A stretch of DNA of 64,000 nucleotides from Oscillospiraceae bacterium (GCA_017449185.1 JAFSJZ010000040.1:1-64000); one strand, 5' to 3'. Positions 1-11,343 are shown, numbered from the stretch's first letter. Made by a program: numbers and translations. Notes: a model not told the origin generated them from the sequence alone.

Positions 1-297
1 CTGCCCGAGATGAACGTCGGCGACACCGTGCGTGTCCTCGTCCGTGTCAAGGAAGGCAACCGCGAGCGTACGCAGGCTTTCGAGGGCACGATCATCGCCA
101 AGAAGCACGGCGGCATCAACGAGACCATCACCGTGCGCCGTATCTCTTACGGCGTCGGCTGCGAGAAGGTATTTCCGGTACATTCTCCCTCCATCGTCTC
201 CGTCGCCACCGTCCGCAAGGGCAAGGTCCGCAGGGCCAAGCTCTACTACCTGCGCGACCGCGTGGGCAAGAGCGCGAAGGTCAAAGAGCGCCTCTGA
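1..297 (+). CDS. rplS: 50S ribosomal protein L19, 5' end missing
   Basis: Large-subunit ribosomal protein at the 30S-50S interface. The reading frame is open from base 1, so the first residues (about 15-20, judged from the usual length of about 115) lie outside the window; 98 residues remain. The family core is clear: a GDTVRV strand, [12 protein letters not shown], the [13 protein letters not shown] stretch and the basic [12 protein letters not shown] tail. The internal ATG at base 10 is unlikely to be the start because conserved L19 sequence precedes it. The next genes lepB, rbgA, rnhB and yraN follow in the order usual in Firmicutes. Confidence 0.95.
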   Translation: MPEMNVGDTVRVLVRVKEGNRERTQAFEGTIIAKKHGGINETITVRRISYGVGCEKVFPVHSPSIVSVATVRKGKVRRAKLYYLRDRVGKSAKVKERL

Positions 298-308
298 TCT
301 GTTGCGAA

Positions 309-340
309 AAAAGGAAGCCTTTCGGGCTTCCTTTTTTTAT
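309..340 (+). terminator. Rho-independent terminator of rplS
   Basis: Stem GGAAGCC (313-319) pairs with GGCTTCC (325-331), extended by flanking AA/TT, with a 5-nt loop and a run of seven T. It lies 15 bases after the rplS stop. Confidence 0.9.
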
Positions 341-365
341 TCTCCGGCAGACAGATTTTTGATAG

Positions 366-395
366 TTGCCACAAGCGCTTAATTAGGTATATAAT
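366..395 (+). promoter_or_regulatory. Sigma-A promoter for lepB
   Basis: TTGCCA (366-371), 18-bp spacer, TATAAT (390-395). The start site would fall near 402, so the transcript would carry the 158-bp hairpin element (420-577) as its 5' leader before the lepB ribosome binding site. By-eye call. Confidence 0.65.
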
Positions 396-419
396 ATATC
401 AGTTAGCATGAATGACTGT

Positions 420-577
420 GTAAACGCTGAATCGTTCGTCTTCGGCGCCTCCCGGACAATTTGTGCCCTGACTTCGTCACTTTTTCTTGCAATACACAAA
501 GTATTCCCGCAAAAAGTGCCGTCGTCAGAACCCAAATTCTCTCAGGATTCGCTCTCGCCGAATGAATCGTCGTTTAC
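420..577. repeat. Long-hairpin dispersed repeat, copy 1
   Basis: A 158-bp element bounded by GTAAACG and CGTTTAC. The two ends are imperfect inverted repeats: the left end, GTAAACGCTGAATCGTTCG, resembles the reverse complement of the right end, GTAAACGACGATTCATTCGG. Pairing continues inwards: CTGACTTCGTCACTTTTT opposes AAAAAGTGCCGTCGTCAG, and the tip is AATAC/GTATT around an ACAAA loop near 490-505. The whole element could therefore fold into one long imperfect hairpin. Copy 2 at 22907-23067 is about 90% identical (about 15 substitutions and one inserted A, counted by eye). No transposase is encoded and no clear target-site duplication is seen. It fits a MITE-like or structured-RNA repeat. 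Confidence 0.85.
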
Positions 578-601
578 TTGCGGGATAGGAGAGATCATCC
601 T

Positions 602-1192
602 GTGGACGAGAAGAAGACCAAAAGCAAAAAGAAAGATAATAAGAAGGACAAGCCCTCGCCGGAGGTGAAGGCCAGGCGCGAGACCTACGACTGGATCCAG
701 TCGCTGATCTCGGCGCTGCTCATCTGTGTGCTGGTGTTCGTGTTCGTGCTTCGCATCATGGATGTGAACGGCAGCTCGATGTTCCCCACGCTGAGCAACG
801 GCAACAAGGTGCTGGTGTCCGACCTGTTCTATGAGCCGAAGCGCGGCGATATCGTTATATTCAAAAAAGACAGCTACGATGAAAACAAGGCGCTGGTCAA
901 GCGCGTGATCGCCGTCGAGGGCGATACCGTGAACATCGACTTTGAAAGGGGCATCGTCTACGTCAACGGCGAGGCGGCGGAGGAGGATTATATCGACGTC
1001 CTCACCACCACCAAAATCGACTTTATCGGTCCGCAGACTGTGCCGGAAAACTGCCTTTTCGTCATGGGAGACAACCGCAACGCCTCCACCGACAGCCGTG
1101 ACAAGCGCATCGGCATGGTGGACAAGCGCCTTGTCGTCGGTAAGGTGCTGATGGTGATCTATCCCTTCTCCAGCTTCGGGAGCGTGGAGTAA
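602..1192 (+). CDS. lepB: Type I signal peptidase
   Basis: Membrane-bound serine protease that cleaves signal peptides from exported proteins. 196 residues. A very Lys-rich cytoplasmic N-terminus is followed by one transmembrane segment (about 34-51). The Ser-Lys dyad is Ser59 in GSSMFPTL and Lys100 in ALVKRVIAVEGD; the C-terminal GDNRNASTDSRDKR box E is complete. The start is the GTG at 602, 10 bases after AGGAGA; an upstream in-frame TTG (578) would begin inside the repeat element and lacks a ribosome binding site. The stop overlaps the rbgA start by one base (TAATG). Confidence 0.93.
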   Translation: MDEKKTKSKKKDNKKDKPSPEVKARRETYDWIQSLISALLICVLVFVFVLRIMDVNGSSMFPTLSNGNKVLVSDLFYEPKRGDIVIFKKDSYDENKALVKRVIAVEGDTVNIDFERGIVYVNGEAAEEDYIDVLTTTKIDFIGPQTVPENCLFVMGDNRNASTDSRDKRIGMVDKRLVVGKVLMVIYPFSSFGSVE

Positions 1193-2064
1193 TGGCCGAA
1201 ACCAAGCTGGAAAAGCTGAATATCCAGTGGTTTCCCGGCCACATGACAAAAGCGCAGCGCATGATCGAGGAAAACGTCAAACTGGTCGACGCCGTGTGCG
1301 AGATCCTAGACGCGCGCATCCCGCGCTCGAGCCGCAACCCGGATATCGACCGGCTGGCAGAAGGAAAACCGAGGCTCGTGATCCTCAACCGCTGTGATCT
1401 GGCCGACCCTGCCGTGACGAAGCGGTGGGCGGCGTTCTTCCGCGCGCAGGGACTTGCCGTGCTGGAGACAGACGCGCGCTCCGGCAGGGGCGTGAACGGT
1501 TTCGTCCCCGCCGTACGCGAGCTGCTCAAAGACAAGCTTGCCGAGTACGAGCGAAAGGGGCAGAGCGGCCGCACGCTCAGAGTGATGATATTGGGTATCC
1601 CCAATGTCGGGAAATCCACCTTCATCAACAAGGTCGCCGGGCGCAAAGCCGCCCTGGCGGGCGACAAGCCCGGCGTGACCCGCGGCCGCCAGTGGATCAG
1701 CATCGACCGCTCGCTCGACCTGCTTGATACGCCGGGCATCCTCTGGCCGAAGTTCGACAGCCAGGAGGTCGGAGAGATGCTGGCCGTCACCAATGCGATC
1801 AAAAGCGACGTGATCGACCGCGAGACGCTCGCGGCGAATTTCATGCTGCGCCTGCGCCGCCTGTACCCCGAGGCTGTCCGCGAGCGTTACGGTATCGCGC
1901 CCGAGGGGGAAGAAAACGGCTTTGAACTGCTCGAGCAGGCCGCGAAGCGCCGCGGCTTTCTTGTTTCCAGAGGAGAGTACGATCTCGAGCGCATGGCCAA
2001 TACGCTGCTGGACGAATACCACGGCGGAAAGCTCGGCCGCCTGAGTTTGGAGAGACCGGAATGA
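1192..2064 (+). CDS. rbgA: Ribosome biogenesis GTPase RbgA/YlqF
   Basis: Circularly permuted GTPase needed for late assembly of the 50S subunit. 290 residues, normal for the family. Motif order is permuted: G4 as NRCD (66-69), then G1 GIPNVGKS (135-142), then G3 DTPG (179-182). The N-terminal QWFPGHM is typical of the YlqF/YawG group, and a C-terminal helical RNA-binding region follows. It is coupled to lepB (1-base overlap) and rnhB (ATGA overlap). Confidence 0.94.
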   Translation: MAETKLEKLNIQWFPGHMTKAQRMIEENVKLVDAVCEILDARIPRSSRNPDIDRLAEGKPRLVILNRCDLADPAVTKRWAAFFRAQGLAVLETDARSGRGVNGFVPAVRELLKDKLAEYERKGQSGRTLRVMILGIPNVGKSTFINKVAGRKAALAGDKPGVTRGRQWISIDRSLDLLDTPGILWPKFDSQEVGEMLAVTNAIKSDVIDRETLAANFMLRLRRLYPEAVRERYGIAPEGEENGFELLEQAAKRRGFLVSRGEYDLERMANTLLDEYHGGKLGRLSLERPE

Positions 2065-2660
2065 CAGAACTCTGGAGCTTGGAGAACGAGATTTACGACA
2101 GCGGCTTCGATCCGCTCTGCGGGGTGGACGAGGCCGGACGCGGCCCGCTGGCCGGGCCGGTCTGCGCCGCGGCGGTCATCCTCCCGCGCGGCTGCGTGAT
2201 CGAAGGGCTCAACGACTCGAAAAAGCTCAGCGAGAAGCGGCGCGAGGCGCTCTACGACGAGATCGTGTCGAAGGCGCTCGCTTATGGGATCGCCTTTGCC
2301 TCGGTCGAGGAGATCGAGGAACGCAACATCCTCGAGGCCACCTTTCTCGCCATGAACCGGGCGATCGGGCAGCTGTCGATCAAACCCGCGCTCGCGCTGA
2401 TCGACGGCAACCGGAACAAAGGCATCGACTGCCCCAGCCGCTGCGTGATCGGCGGCGACGGCAAATGCGCGGACATCGCCGCGGCAAGCATCCTCGCCAA
2501 GGTGACGCGAGACCGCTGCATGCTGGACATGGCACAGAAGTATCCGCAGTACGGCTTTGAAAAGCACAAGGGCTACGGCACGGCGGCGCACTACGCTGCG
2601 ATCCGGGAGTACGGCCCCTCCGAGATCCACCGTATGAGCTTTCTGAGGAAGATGCATTGA
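2061..2660 (+). CDS. rnhB: Ribonuclease HII
   Basis: Endonuclease that removes RNA from RNA-DNA hybrids and single ribonucleotides from DNA. 199 residues. The DEAGRG active-site motif is at 23-28 within GVDEAGRGPLAGPV; NDSKKLSEKRR, ALIDGNR and AAASILAKVTRDR, with further acidic ligands, follow in the usual order. Start ATG overlaps the rbgA stop (ATGA), so translation is probably coupled. Confidence 0.95.
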   Translation: MTELWSLENEIYDSGFDPLCGVDEAGRGPLAGPVCAAAVILPRGCVIEGLNDSKKLSEKRREALYDEIVSKALAYGIAFASVEEIEERNILEATFLAMNRAIGQLSIKPALALIDGNRNKGIDCPSRCVIGGDGKCADIAAASILAKVTRDRCMLDMAQKYPQYGFEKHKGYGTAAHYAAIREYGPSEIHRMSFLRKMH

Positions 2661-3019
2661 TGCGAACGAAGGAACTCGGCCGCTTCGGCGAGGAGCGCGC
2701 GGCGCGGTATCTGCGCCTGCGCGGCTACCGCATTCTGGAGACGAATTACGCCTGCCGCTTCGGGGAGATCGACCTGATCGCGCAGCGTGGGCGATATCTT
2801 GTATTCGTCGAGGTCAAGCTGCGCAAGAGCGCGGACTTCGCCGCGGCGCGCGAGTTCGTCACCGCCGCCAAGCGGCAGCGCATCCGCTCGACGGCGGCGC
2901 TGTATCTTTCACAGAACGAGACCGCGCTGCAGCCGCGCTTTGACGTGATCGAGATCTATGCGCCGGACGGAGCCGACGGAAAGGTCACGATCAACCACAT
3001 AGAAAACGCTTTCGAATGA
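2660..3019 (+). CDS. UPF0102 family protein YraN
   Basis: 119 residues of the restriction-endonuclease-like fold family that includes Holliday-junction resolvase Hjc relatives; cellular role unsettled. The nuclease-like core GEIDLI (35-40) and VFVEVK (48-53) supplies the family Glu-Asp-Glu-x-Lys residues. The ATG at 2660 overlaps the rnhB TGA by one base and has AGGAAG upstream; an in-frame TTG one codon earlier is less likely. rnhB-yraN adjacency is widespread, pointing to a DNA-maintenance role. Confidence 0.9.
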   Translation: MRTKELGRFGEERAARYLRLRGYRILETNYACRFGEIDLIAQRGRYLVFVEVKLRKSADFAAAREFVTAAKRQRIRSTAALYLSQNETALQPRFDVIEIYAPDGADGKVTINHIENAFE

Positions 3020-3065
3020 TCGGCAATAATATGTAGGGGAGGAGCTTGCTCCTCCCGAAAACAAC

Positions 3066-3239
3066 TCAGCAGCTCCCGCGCGGACAGAAGGTCGAGCAGC
3101 AGGTCTCGCCCTTCGTCTCAGCCCTTTCACCGCGCACGCGGATCGTCTCGGCGCTGCAGCGGCAGTCGACGGTGTTGAACTTGCAGTTCGTCACATCGCA
3201 GCCCACGCCCGGCAGGATCTCGTGCTTTTTCTCAGACAT
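3066..3239 (-). CDS. Small cysteine-rich DUF1540 protein
   Basis: A 57-residue protein on the minus strand, with AAGGAGA 8 bases before the ATG. It starts MSEKKHEILPGVGCDVTNCK and holds eight Cys (14, 19, 26, 28, 47, 48, 52, 57). The C-x4-C-x-FN-x3-DC-x-C-SAETIRV layout matches my memory of DUF1540, a short metal-binding-like domain in Firmicutes with no assigned function. It fills what would otherwise be an empty 290-bp gap between two plus-strand genes. Family assignment is from memory; coding status is well supported by the ribosome binding site and Cys spacing. Confidence 0.8.
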   Translation of the reverse strand: MSEKKHEILPGVGCDVTNCKFNTVDCRCSAETIRVRGERAETKGETCCSTFCPRGSC

Positions 3240-3310
3240 TTCGGTTTCTCCTTTCCCGGTAAATCACAGGTAGTTTTTGAACATCGAAACGCTTTTATGC
3301 GAGGTCAGAC

Positions 3311-4003
3311 ATGGCACTTTACGCGATCGGCGATCTGCACCTTGCCATCGGCAGGGACAAGCCCATGAACATCTTCGGCGAAAACTGGGAAAACCACGCC
3401 GAAAAGCTTCAGGCGGGCTTTTCAAAACTTCATGACGACGATGTCTGCGTGATCTGCGGCGACCTCAGCTGGGCGATGGACCTGGACGGGGCGCTGGAGG
3501 ATTTTTTGTTCATCGACGCCCTGCCCGGTCGGAAGATCATTCTCAAGGGCAACCACGACTACTGGTGGAGCACGGCGGCCAAGGCAAAAAAGTTCTTTGC
3601 CGCACACGGCATCGGAACGATCGATATCCTCCATAACAACTCTTTCGTTTACGGCGAGCAGGCGATCTGCGGCACGCGCGGCTGGTTTTATGAGGAAGAG
3701 ACAGGCGCGCCGCACGACAGAAAGATCATGCTGCGCGAGATCGGACGCCTCAAAACATCCCTGGAATCGGCGGGGGATAGGGAAAAGCTCGTCTTTCTGC
3801 ACTATCCGCCGATCTTCGGCCGATACCGCTGCGAGGAGATCCTCGAGCTGCTGCGCGCGTATGAGGTGCGTCTGTGCTGCTACGGCCATATCCACGGCAA
3901 GGGCTGCCGTTTTGCCTTCAACGGATGGCAGGGCGGGACGGAATTCCGCCTCGTTTCGGCCGACGCTCTCGGCTTTGAGCCGATCGAGATCAAAGGGCCG
4001 TAA
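3311..4003 (+). CDS. Metallophosphoesterase (COG1768-like)
   Basis: Calcineurin-fold phosphohydrolase of unknown substrate, 230 residues. The metal ligands appear in order: GDLHL (7-11), CGDLSWAMD (about 49), GNHDYWW (80-86), HYPP in the middle, and a terminal GHIHG. The length and the GNHDYWW signature fit the small cytosolic group annotated as predicted phosphohydrolase. No signal peptide. GAGGT lies 9 bases before the start. It precedes tig, but tig has its own promoter. Confidence 0.85.
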   Translation: MALYAIGDLHLAIGRDKPMNIFGENWENHAEKLQAGFSKLHDDDVCVICGDLSWAMDLDGALEDFLFIDALPGRKIILKGNHDYWWSTAAKAKKFFAAHGIGTIDILHNNSFVYGEQAICGTRGWFYEEETGAPHDRKIMLREIGRLKTSLESAGDREKLVFLHYPPIFGRYRCEEILELLRAYEVRLCCYGHIHGKGCRFAFNGWQGGTEFRLVSADALGFEPIEIKGP

Positions 4004-4041
4004 AAAGGGCGAAACAGAAGCGCGATTTCATCAAAAAGTCA

Positions 4042-4070
4042 TTGATTTTACTGCGGTTTTCTGTTATGAT
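4042..4070 (+). promoter_or_regulatory. Sigma-A promoter for tig
   Basis: TTGATT (4042-4047), 17-bp spacer, TATGAT (4065-4070). The leader to the tig start is about 30 bases and contains AAGGAGG at 4091-4097. Confidence 0.8.
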
Positions 4071-4106
4071 AGCGCAGTCTGTAAAGATATAAGGAGGCAA
4101 GCAACC

Positions 4107-5558
4107 ATGATCGTCAAGAATATCGAGAAAAAAGAAGACAATACCGTATCCTTCCAGGTGAGCTGCGACGCGGCCGAGTTTGAGAAGGCCCTCAACGCCG
4201 CCTACCTCAAGGCAAAGAAGAATATAAACATCCCCGGCTTCCGCAAGGGCAAAGCGCCCCGCGCCATCATCGAGGGCATGTACGGCTCCGAGGTGTTCTA
4301 TCAGGACGCAATGGACGAGCTGGCGCCCGCGGCCTTCGACCTCGGCGTCAAGGAAGGCGAGCTGAATATCGTAGGCGCGCCTGCGATCAAAGACGTGAAC
4401 GTTACCGAAGAGAAGGGCGTAGAGTACACCTTCTCCGCCGAGATCTATCCGGCCGTCACCCTCGGCCAGTACAAGGGCCTCGAGGCCGAGCGCCCTGTCC
4501 GCGAGATCACGGACGAGGACGTCGCCTCCGAGCTTGAGAGCGCACGTAAGCGCAACGCCCGCAAGATCACGGTGGAAGACCGCGCGGCGCAGATGGGCGA
4601 TTTCGCCAATATCGACTTCGACGGCTTCCTCAACGGCGAGCGCTTTGACGGCGGCAAGTCCGAGGGCTATGAGCTGGAGCTGGGCTCCAATTCCTTTGTC
4701 CCCGGCTTTGAGGAGCAGATCGTCGGTATGAAGATCGGCGAGGAGAAGGATCTCGATATCACCTTCCCGCAGGAATATACTCCCGAACTCGCGGGCAAGG
4801 CCGTGGTATTCAAGGTCAAGCTCAACGGCCTGAGCTACAACGAGCTGCCTGCGCTCGACGACGACTTCGCCGGCGACAACGGCTTCGATACGCTCGACGA
4901 GTACAAGGCCGACGTCCGCGCCAACATCGAAAAACGCTTCAACGAGCAGGCCGACAGCGCCTTCCGCAGCGAAATCGTCAAGAAGGCCATCGACAACATG
5001 AGCGTTGCCGTCCCGAACTCGATGATCGCCTCGAAGGTCGAGGACATCCTGCGCAACTACGCAGCCAACTTCGGCATGACCGACCGCAATATGCCCGTTG
5101 AGAAGATCATGGAGATGCTCGGCGTCGACGAGAACATGATGAATCTCAACATCCGTCCCGCCGCCGTGTACCAGGTCAAGAACGATCTGCTGCTCGAGGC
5201 CGTCGCGGAGGAAGAGAAGATCGAGGCCACGGCCGAGGAGATCGACGAGTATGTCAAGAAGATGGCGGAGGGCTTCGGCGCTACGGCCGAGCAGCTCAAG
5301 AGCTACTTCGGCGAGGAGGTGCTCGCTGCCGAGCTCAAGAAGGAGAAGGCCGGAAAGCTGATCGTTGACAGCGCCGTAGCCGCCGCTCCCGCAGCGGAGG
5401 AAGAAAAGAAGCCCGCCCCGAAGAAGAGAGCGAGCAAGAAGGCCGCGCCCAAAGCCGAAGAGGCTGAGGAAGCCCCGAAGACCGAGGAGGCCGAGGTCAA
5501 GCCCAAGCGCACGCGCAAAAAGGCCGAGCCGAAGGCAGAGGAAGAGAAAGCCGAATAA
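4107..5558 (+). CDS. tig: Trigger factor with long charged C-terminal tail
   Basis: Ribosome-bound chaperone with peptidyl-prolyl isomerase activity that meets nascent chains at the exit tunnel. 483 residues. The ribosome-docking signature GFRKGKAPR is at 44-52, the FKBP domain covers about 150-240 (FANIDFDGFLNGERFDGG), and the SurA-like arm domain follows. The last 59 or so residues form a low-complexity Ala/Lys/Glu/Pro tail that the family usually lacks or has only short. The start is fixed by AAGGAGG; an upstream open frame from 3597 is noncoding overlap with the phosphoesterase. It leads the tig-clpP-clpX-lon block. Confidence 0.94.
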   Translation: MIVKNIEKKEDNTVSFQVSCDAAEFEKALNAAYLKAKKNINIPGFRKGKAPRAIIEGMYGSEVFYQDAMDELAPAAFDLGVKEGELNIVGAPAIKDVNVTEEKGVEYTFSAEIYPAVTLGQYKGLEAERPVREITDEDVASELESARKRNARKITVEDRAAQMGDFANIDFDGFLNGERFDGGKSEGYELELGSNSFVPGFEEQIVGMKIGEEKDLDITFPQEYTPELAGKAVVFKVKLNGLSYNELPALDDDFAGDNGFDTLDEYKADVRANIEKRFNEQADSAFRSEIVKKAIDNMSVAVPNSMIASKVEDILRNYAANFGMTDRNMPVEKIMEMLGVDENMMNLNIRPAAVYQVKNDLLLEAVAEEEKIEATAEEIDEYVKKMAEGFGATAEQLKSYFGEEVLAAELKKEKAGKLIVDSAVAAAPAAEEEKKPAPKKRASKKAAPKAEEAEEAPKTEEAEVKPKRTRKKAEPKAEEEKAE

Positions 5559-5613
5559 TTCCACAGGGAACAGGATATGCTCTCTTGGATAGGTGAAAGG
5601 AGAGTTTCATACA

Positions 5614-6195
5614 ATGAGTTTAGTCCCCTACGTCGTTGAGCAGACGAGCCGCGGAGAGCGCTCCTACGACATCTTCTCCCGACTCCTCAACGACCGCATC
5701 GTGATGCTCAGCGAGGAAGTCAACGACACCACGGCAAGCCTGATCGTGGCCCAGCTCCTCTATCTCGAAGCGCAGGACCCTGACAAGGACATCCAGTTCT
5801 ATATCAACAGCCCCGGCGGCGTGATCACGGCCGGCATGGCGATCTACGACACGATGCAGTACATCAAGCCCGACGTCTCCACGATCTGCATCGGCATGGC
5901 CGCCTCGATGGGAGCCTTCCTGCTCTCCTCCGGCGCGAAGGGCAAGCGCATCGCTCTGCCGAATGCGGAGATCATGATCCACCAGCCCTCCGGCGGCAGC
6001 CAGGGCCAGGCCACGGATATCCGGATCCAGGCCGAACGGATCCTCAAGGTCAAGAAACGGCTCAACGAGATCCTGGCCGGGAACACCGGCAAGGACGTCG
6101 CCGAGATCGAGCGGGACACCGAGCGCGATCATTTCATGACCGCCGAAGAGGCCCGGGAGTACGGCCTGATCGACAAGGTCATCTACAAGCGTTAA
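5614..6195 (+). CDS. clpP: ATP-dependent Clp protease, proteolytic subunit
   Basis: Serine protease that forms the two-ring degradation chamber used with ClpX. 193 residues. Triad Ser98 (GMAASMGAF), His123 (MIHQPSGG) and Asp172 (RDTERDHF) is complete, and the N-terminus [20 protein letters not shown] is canonical. The ATG at 5614 is chosen over an in-frame GTG at 5593 because AAAGGAGAG lies between them. It is 55 bases after tig and followed by clpX. Confidence 0.96.
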   Translation: MSLVPYVVEQTSRGERSYDIFSRLLNDRIVMLSEEVNDTTASLIVAQLLYLEAQDPDKDIQFYINSPGGVITAGMAIYDTMQYIKPDVSTICIGMAASMGAFLLSSGAKGKRIALPNAEIMIHQPSGGSQGQATDIRIQAERILKVKKRLNEILAGNTGKDVAEIERDTERDHFMTAEEAREYGLIDKVIYKR

Positions 6196-6204
6196 TGCCT
6201 GAAT

Positions 6205-6234
6205 GAGGGGGAACTGCCGAAAGTTCCCCCTTTA
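6205..6234 (+). terminator. Hairpin between clpP and clpX
   Basis: A 9-bp perfect stem GGGGGAACT/AGTTCCCCC (6207-6215, 6222-6230) with a 6-nt loop, then TTTACG. The short T-tract suggests partial termination or mRNA end protection, which would set different ClpP and ClpX levels. Confidence 0.6.
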
Positions 6235-6261
6235 CGTTCCTTTTGTTGAAGGAGAATCGTT

Positions 6262-7518
<1,257 letters not shown>

Positions 7519-7560
7519 CAAGAGCGTCCGGGCGTCGTCTCCTCGAAGGGAGGAAGAAAT

Positions 7561-9963
<2,403 letters not shown>

Positions 9964-9970
9964 GTGGTTG

Positions 9971-10558
9971 ATGACAAGACCGAATCTGAACAAGGTAGAG
10001 TTCGTCAAGTCCGCGGCCTCGAGCGCGCAGTTCATCCAGACGTCGATGCCGCGCATCGCTTTTGCGGGCAAGTCGAACGTCGGGAAATCCTCGGTCATCA
10101 ACCGCCTGCTGGGACGCAGGAACTTTGCGCGCGTCGGCTCCGAGCCGGGCAAGACCGTGCATGTGAACTACTTCCTTGTTGACGGCCGCGCCTATTTCAT
10201 CGACCTGCCCGGCTACGGCTTTGCCAAGGTCTCCCGTGCCGAGAAGGAACGCTGGTCGGCCCTGATGGAGAGCTTTTTTACGGGGAAAGGCCTGTACGAT
10301 CTCGGCGTGATGATCGTGGACGCGCGTCACAAACCGACAGCCGACGACAGAACGATGGCGGAGTATTTCAAGAACAGCGGCGCGGCGTTCCTTGTTGTGG
10401 CCAACAAGCTCGACAAACTGAAAAAAAGCGAGATCGAGCCCAATCTGCGTCTCATCCGCGAGACGCTTGAGCTGGATGAGAGCGTCCTTCTGATCCCGTT
10501 CTCCGCCGAAAGCGGGACGGGCAGGGAAGAGCTGCTCAAGGCAATCTTTCCAGAATAG
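9971..10558 (+). CDS. engB: Ribosome biogenesis GTP-binding protein YsxC/EngB
   Basis: Small essential GTPase for 50S assembly, 195 residues. G1 is GKSNVGKS (33-40), G3 DLPGYGFA, G4 NKLD, and the C-terminal SAESGTGREEL is G5-like. The ATG at 9971 is preferred to the TTG at 9968, although AGGTGG at 9962-9967 is close to both, so the start is uncertain by one codon. Eight bases after lon. Confidence 0.94.
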   Translation: MTRPNLNKVEFVKSAASSAQFIQTSMPRIAFAGKSNVGKSSVINRLLGRRNFARVGSEPGKTVHVNYFLVDGRAYFIDLPGYGFAKVSRAEKERWSALMESFFTGKGLYDLGVMIVDARHKPTADDRTMAEYFKNSGAAFLVVANKLDKLKKSEIEPNLRLIRETLELDESVLLIPFSAESGTGREELLKAIFPE

Positions 10559-10573
10559 TGTTTTTGCGGAATC

Positions 10574-10609
10574 ACAAGCCGGAAATACCAGTTCCGGCTT
10601 GTTTTTTTT
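10574..10609 (+). terminator. Terminator of the tig-clp-lon-engB block
   Basis: Perfect 11-bp stem ACAAGCCGGAA/TTCCGGCTTGT with a 7-nt loop and a run of eight T. Its T-run overlaps the -35 box of the next promoter. Confidence 0.93.
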
Positions 10610-10627
10610 GTCCGTATTTGATAAAAT
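10599..10627 (+). promoter_or_regulatory. Promoter for the M50 protease-scp operon
   Basis: TTGTTT (10599-10604), 17-bp spacer, TAAAAT (10622-10627). The -35 element lies inside the terminator T-run. Initiation near 10634 would leave only a few bases before the AAGGGAGG at 10637-10644. Confidence 0.6.
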
Positions 10628-10643
10628 AAACCTGTTAAGGGAG

Positions 10644-11342
10644 GTGGGCGAGATCGGCGCGTGGCAGGAAATACGGGAGGGCTTTGACTTCTCCTACGTT
10701 CTCAGCATCCTGCTGGGCGTGATCCCCTCGCTCGTCTGCATTACCCTGCACGAGCTCAGCCACGGCATTGTGGCATACGTGCTCGGCGACGATACCGCAA
10801 AGCGAGCGGGGCGGCTGACGCTCAATCCGATCAAGCACCTTGATCTCATGGGTCTCATCATGATGGTGGCGGCGCATGTGGGCTGGGCCAAGCCCGTGCC
10901 TGTCAACATGATGAACTTCCGTGATCCCAAGCGCGGCATGGCCCTCACCTCTCTCGCCGGGCCGGTCAGCAATGTCCTGATCACCTGTGTTTTTTTCTTT
11001 GTCTACGGGCTGCTGTACGTCCCGCTGAACAAAAACGGCTCCGCCGCGGCGGGCTATCTGCTGGATATGATCCAGCTCACGGCCGTCATCTCGATGGGCT
11101 TTGCGGTCTTCAATCTCATTCCCATCCCGCCGCTGGACGGCTCGAAGGTGCTCTTCTCGCTTGTGAGCGACCGCGCCTATTACCAGCTCATGCGCTATGA
11201 GCGCTACGGCATGATCCTGCTCTACGCGCTGGTGTTCACCAATGTGCTGGGCGCGCCGCTGCGCACGGCGATTTCCTTTCTGACGGAGAGGCTCTTTATT
11301 TTTGCGCAGTGGGGCTTCGCTCTGTTCAATATGGTAAGCTGA
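10644..11342 (+). CDS. Site-2 protease (M50) family membrane protein
   Basis: Intramembrane zinc metalloprotease of the small YwhC-like group, with HELSH (36-40 from the GTG) as the HExxH motif and NLIPIPPLDGSK carrying the third ligand; five or six hydrophobic segments. The start is unresolved: the first good ribosome binding site, AAGGGAGG at 10637-10644, runs directly into the in-frame GTG at 10644. The codon at ideal distance (10653) is ATC, and no downstream ATG precedes the catalytic motif. The frame remains open upstream to 10599. Next to scpA, a frequent pairing in Clostridia. Confidence 0.85.
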   Translation: MGEIGAWQEIREGFDFSYVLSILLGVIPSLVCITLHELSHGIVAYVLGDDTAKRAGRLTLNPIKHLDLMGLIMMVAAHVGWAKPVPVNMMNFRDPKRGMALTSLAGPVSNVLITCVFFFVYGLLYVPLNKNGSAAAGYLLDMIQLTAVISMGFAVFNLIPIPPLDGSKVLFSLVSDRAYYQLMRYERYGMILLYALVFTNVLGAPLRTAISFLTERLFIFAQWGFALFNMVS

Positions 11343-11343
11343 T

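Noticed and set aside
408..668. An 86-codon open frame across repeat copy 1 and the lepB start
   Set aside because: It is mostly repeat sequence, has no ribosome binding site and overlaps lepB in another frame; the same frame is not kept in copy 2.
3597..4106. N-terminal extension of trigger factor by 170 codons
   Set aside because: It lies within the phosphoesterase gene in another frame; the promoter and AAGGAGG at 4042-4097 fix the start at 4107.
3990..5564. Long minus-strand open frame of 524 codons opposite tig
   Set aside because: High-GC antisense shadow: no ribosome binding site, Leu/Gly/Asp-rich composition and full overlap with a recognised gene. The same applies to 8422-10152, 14056-15903 and 15749-17053.
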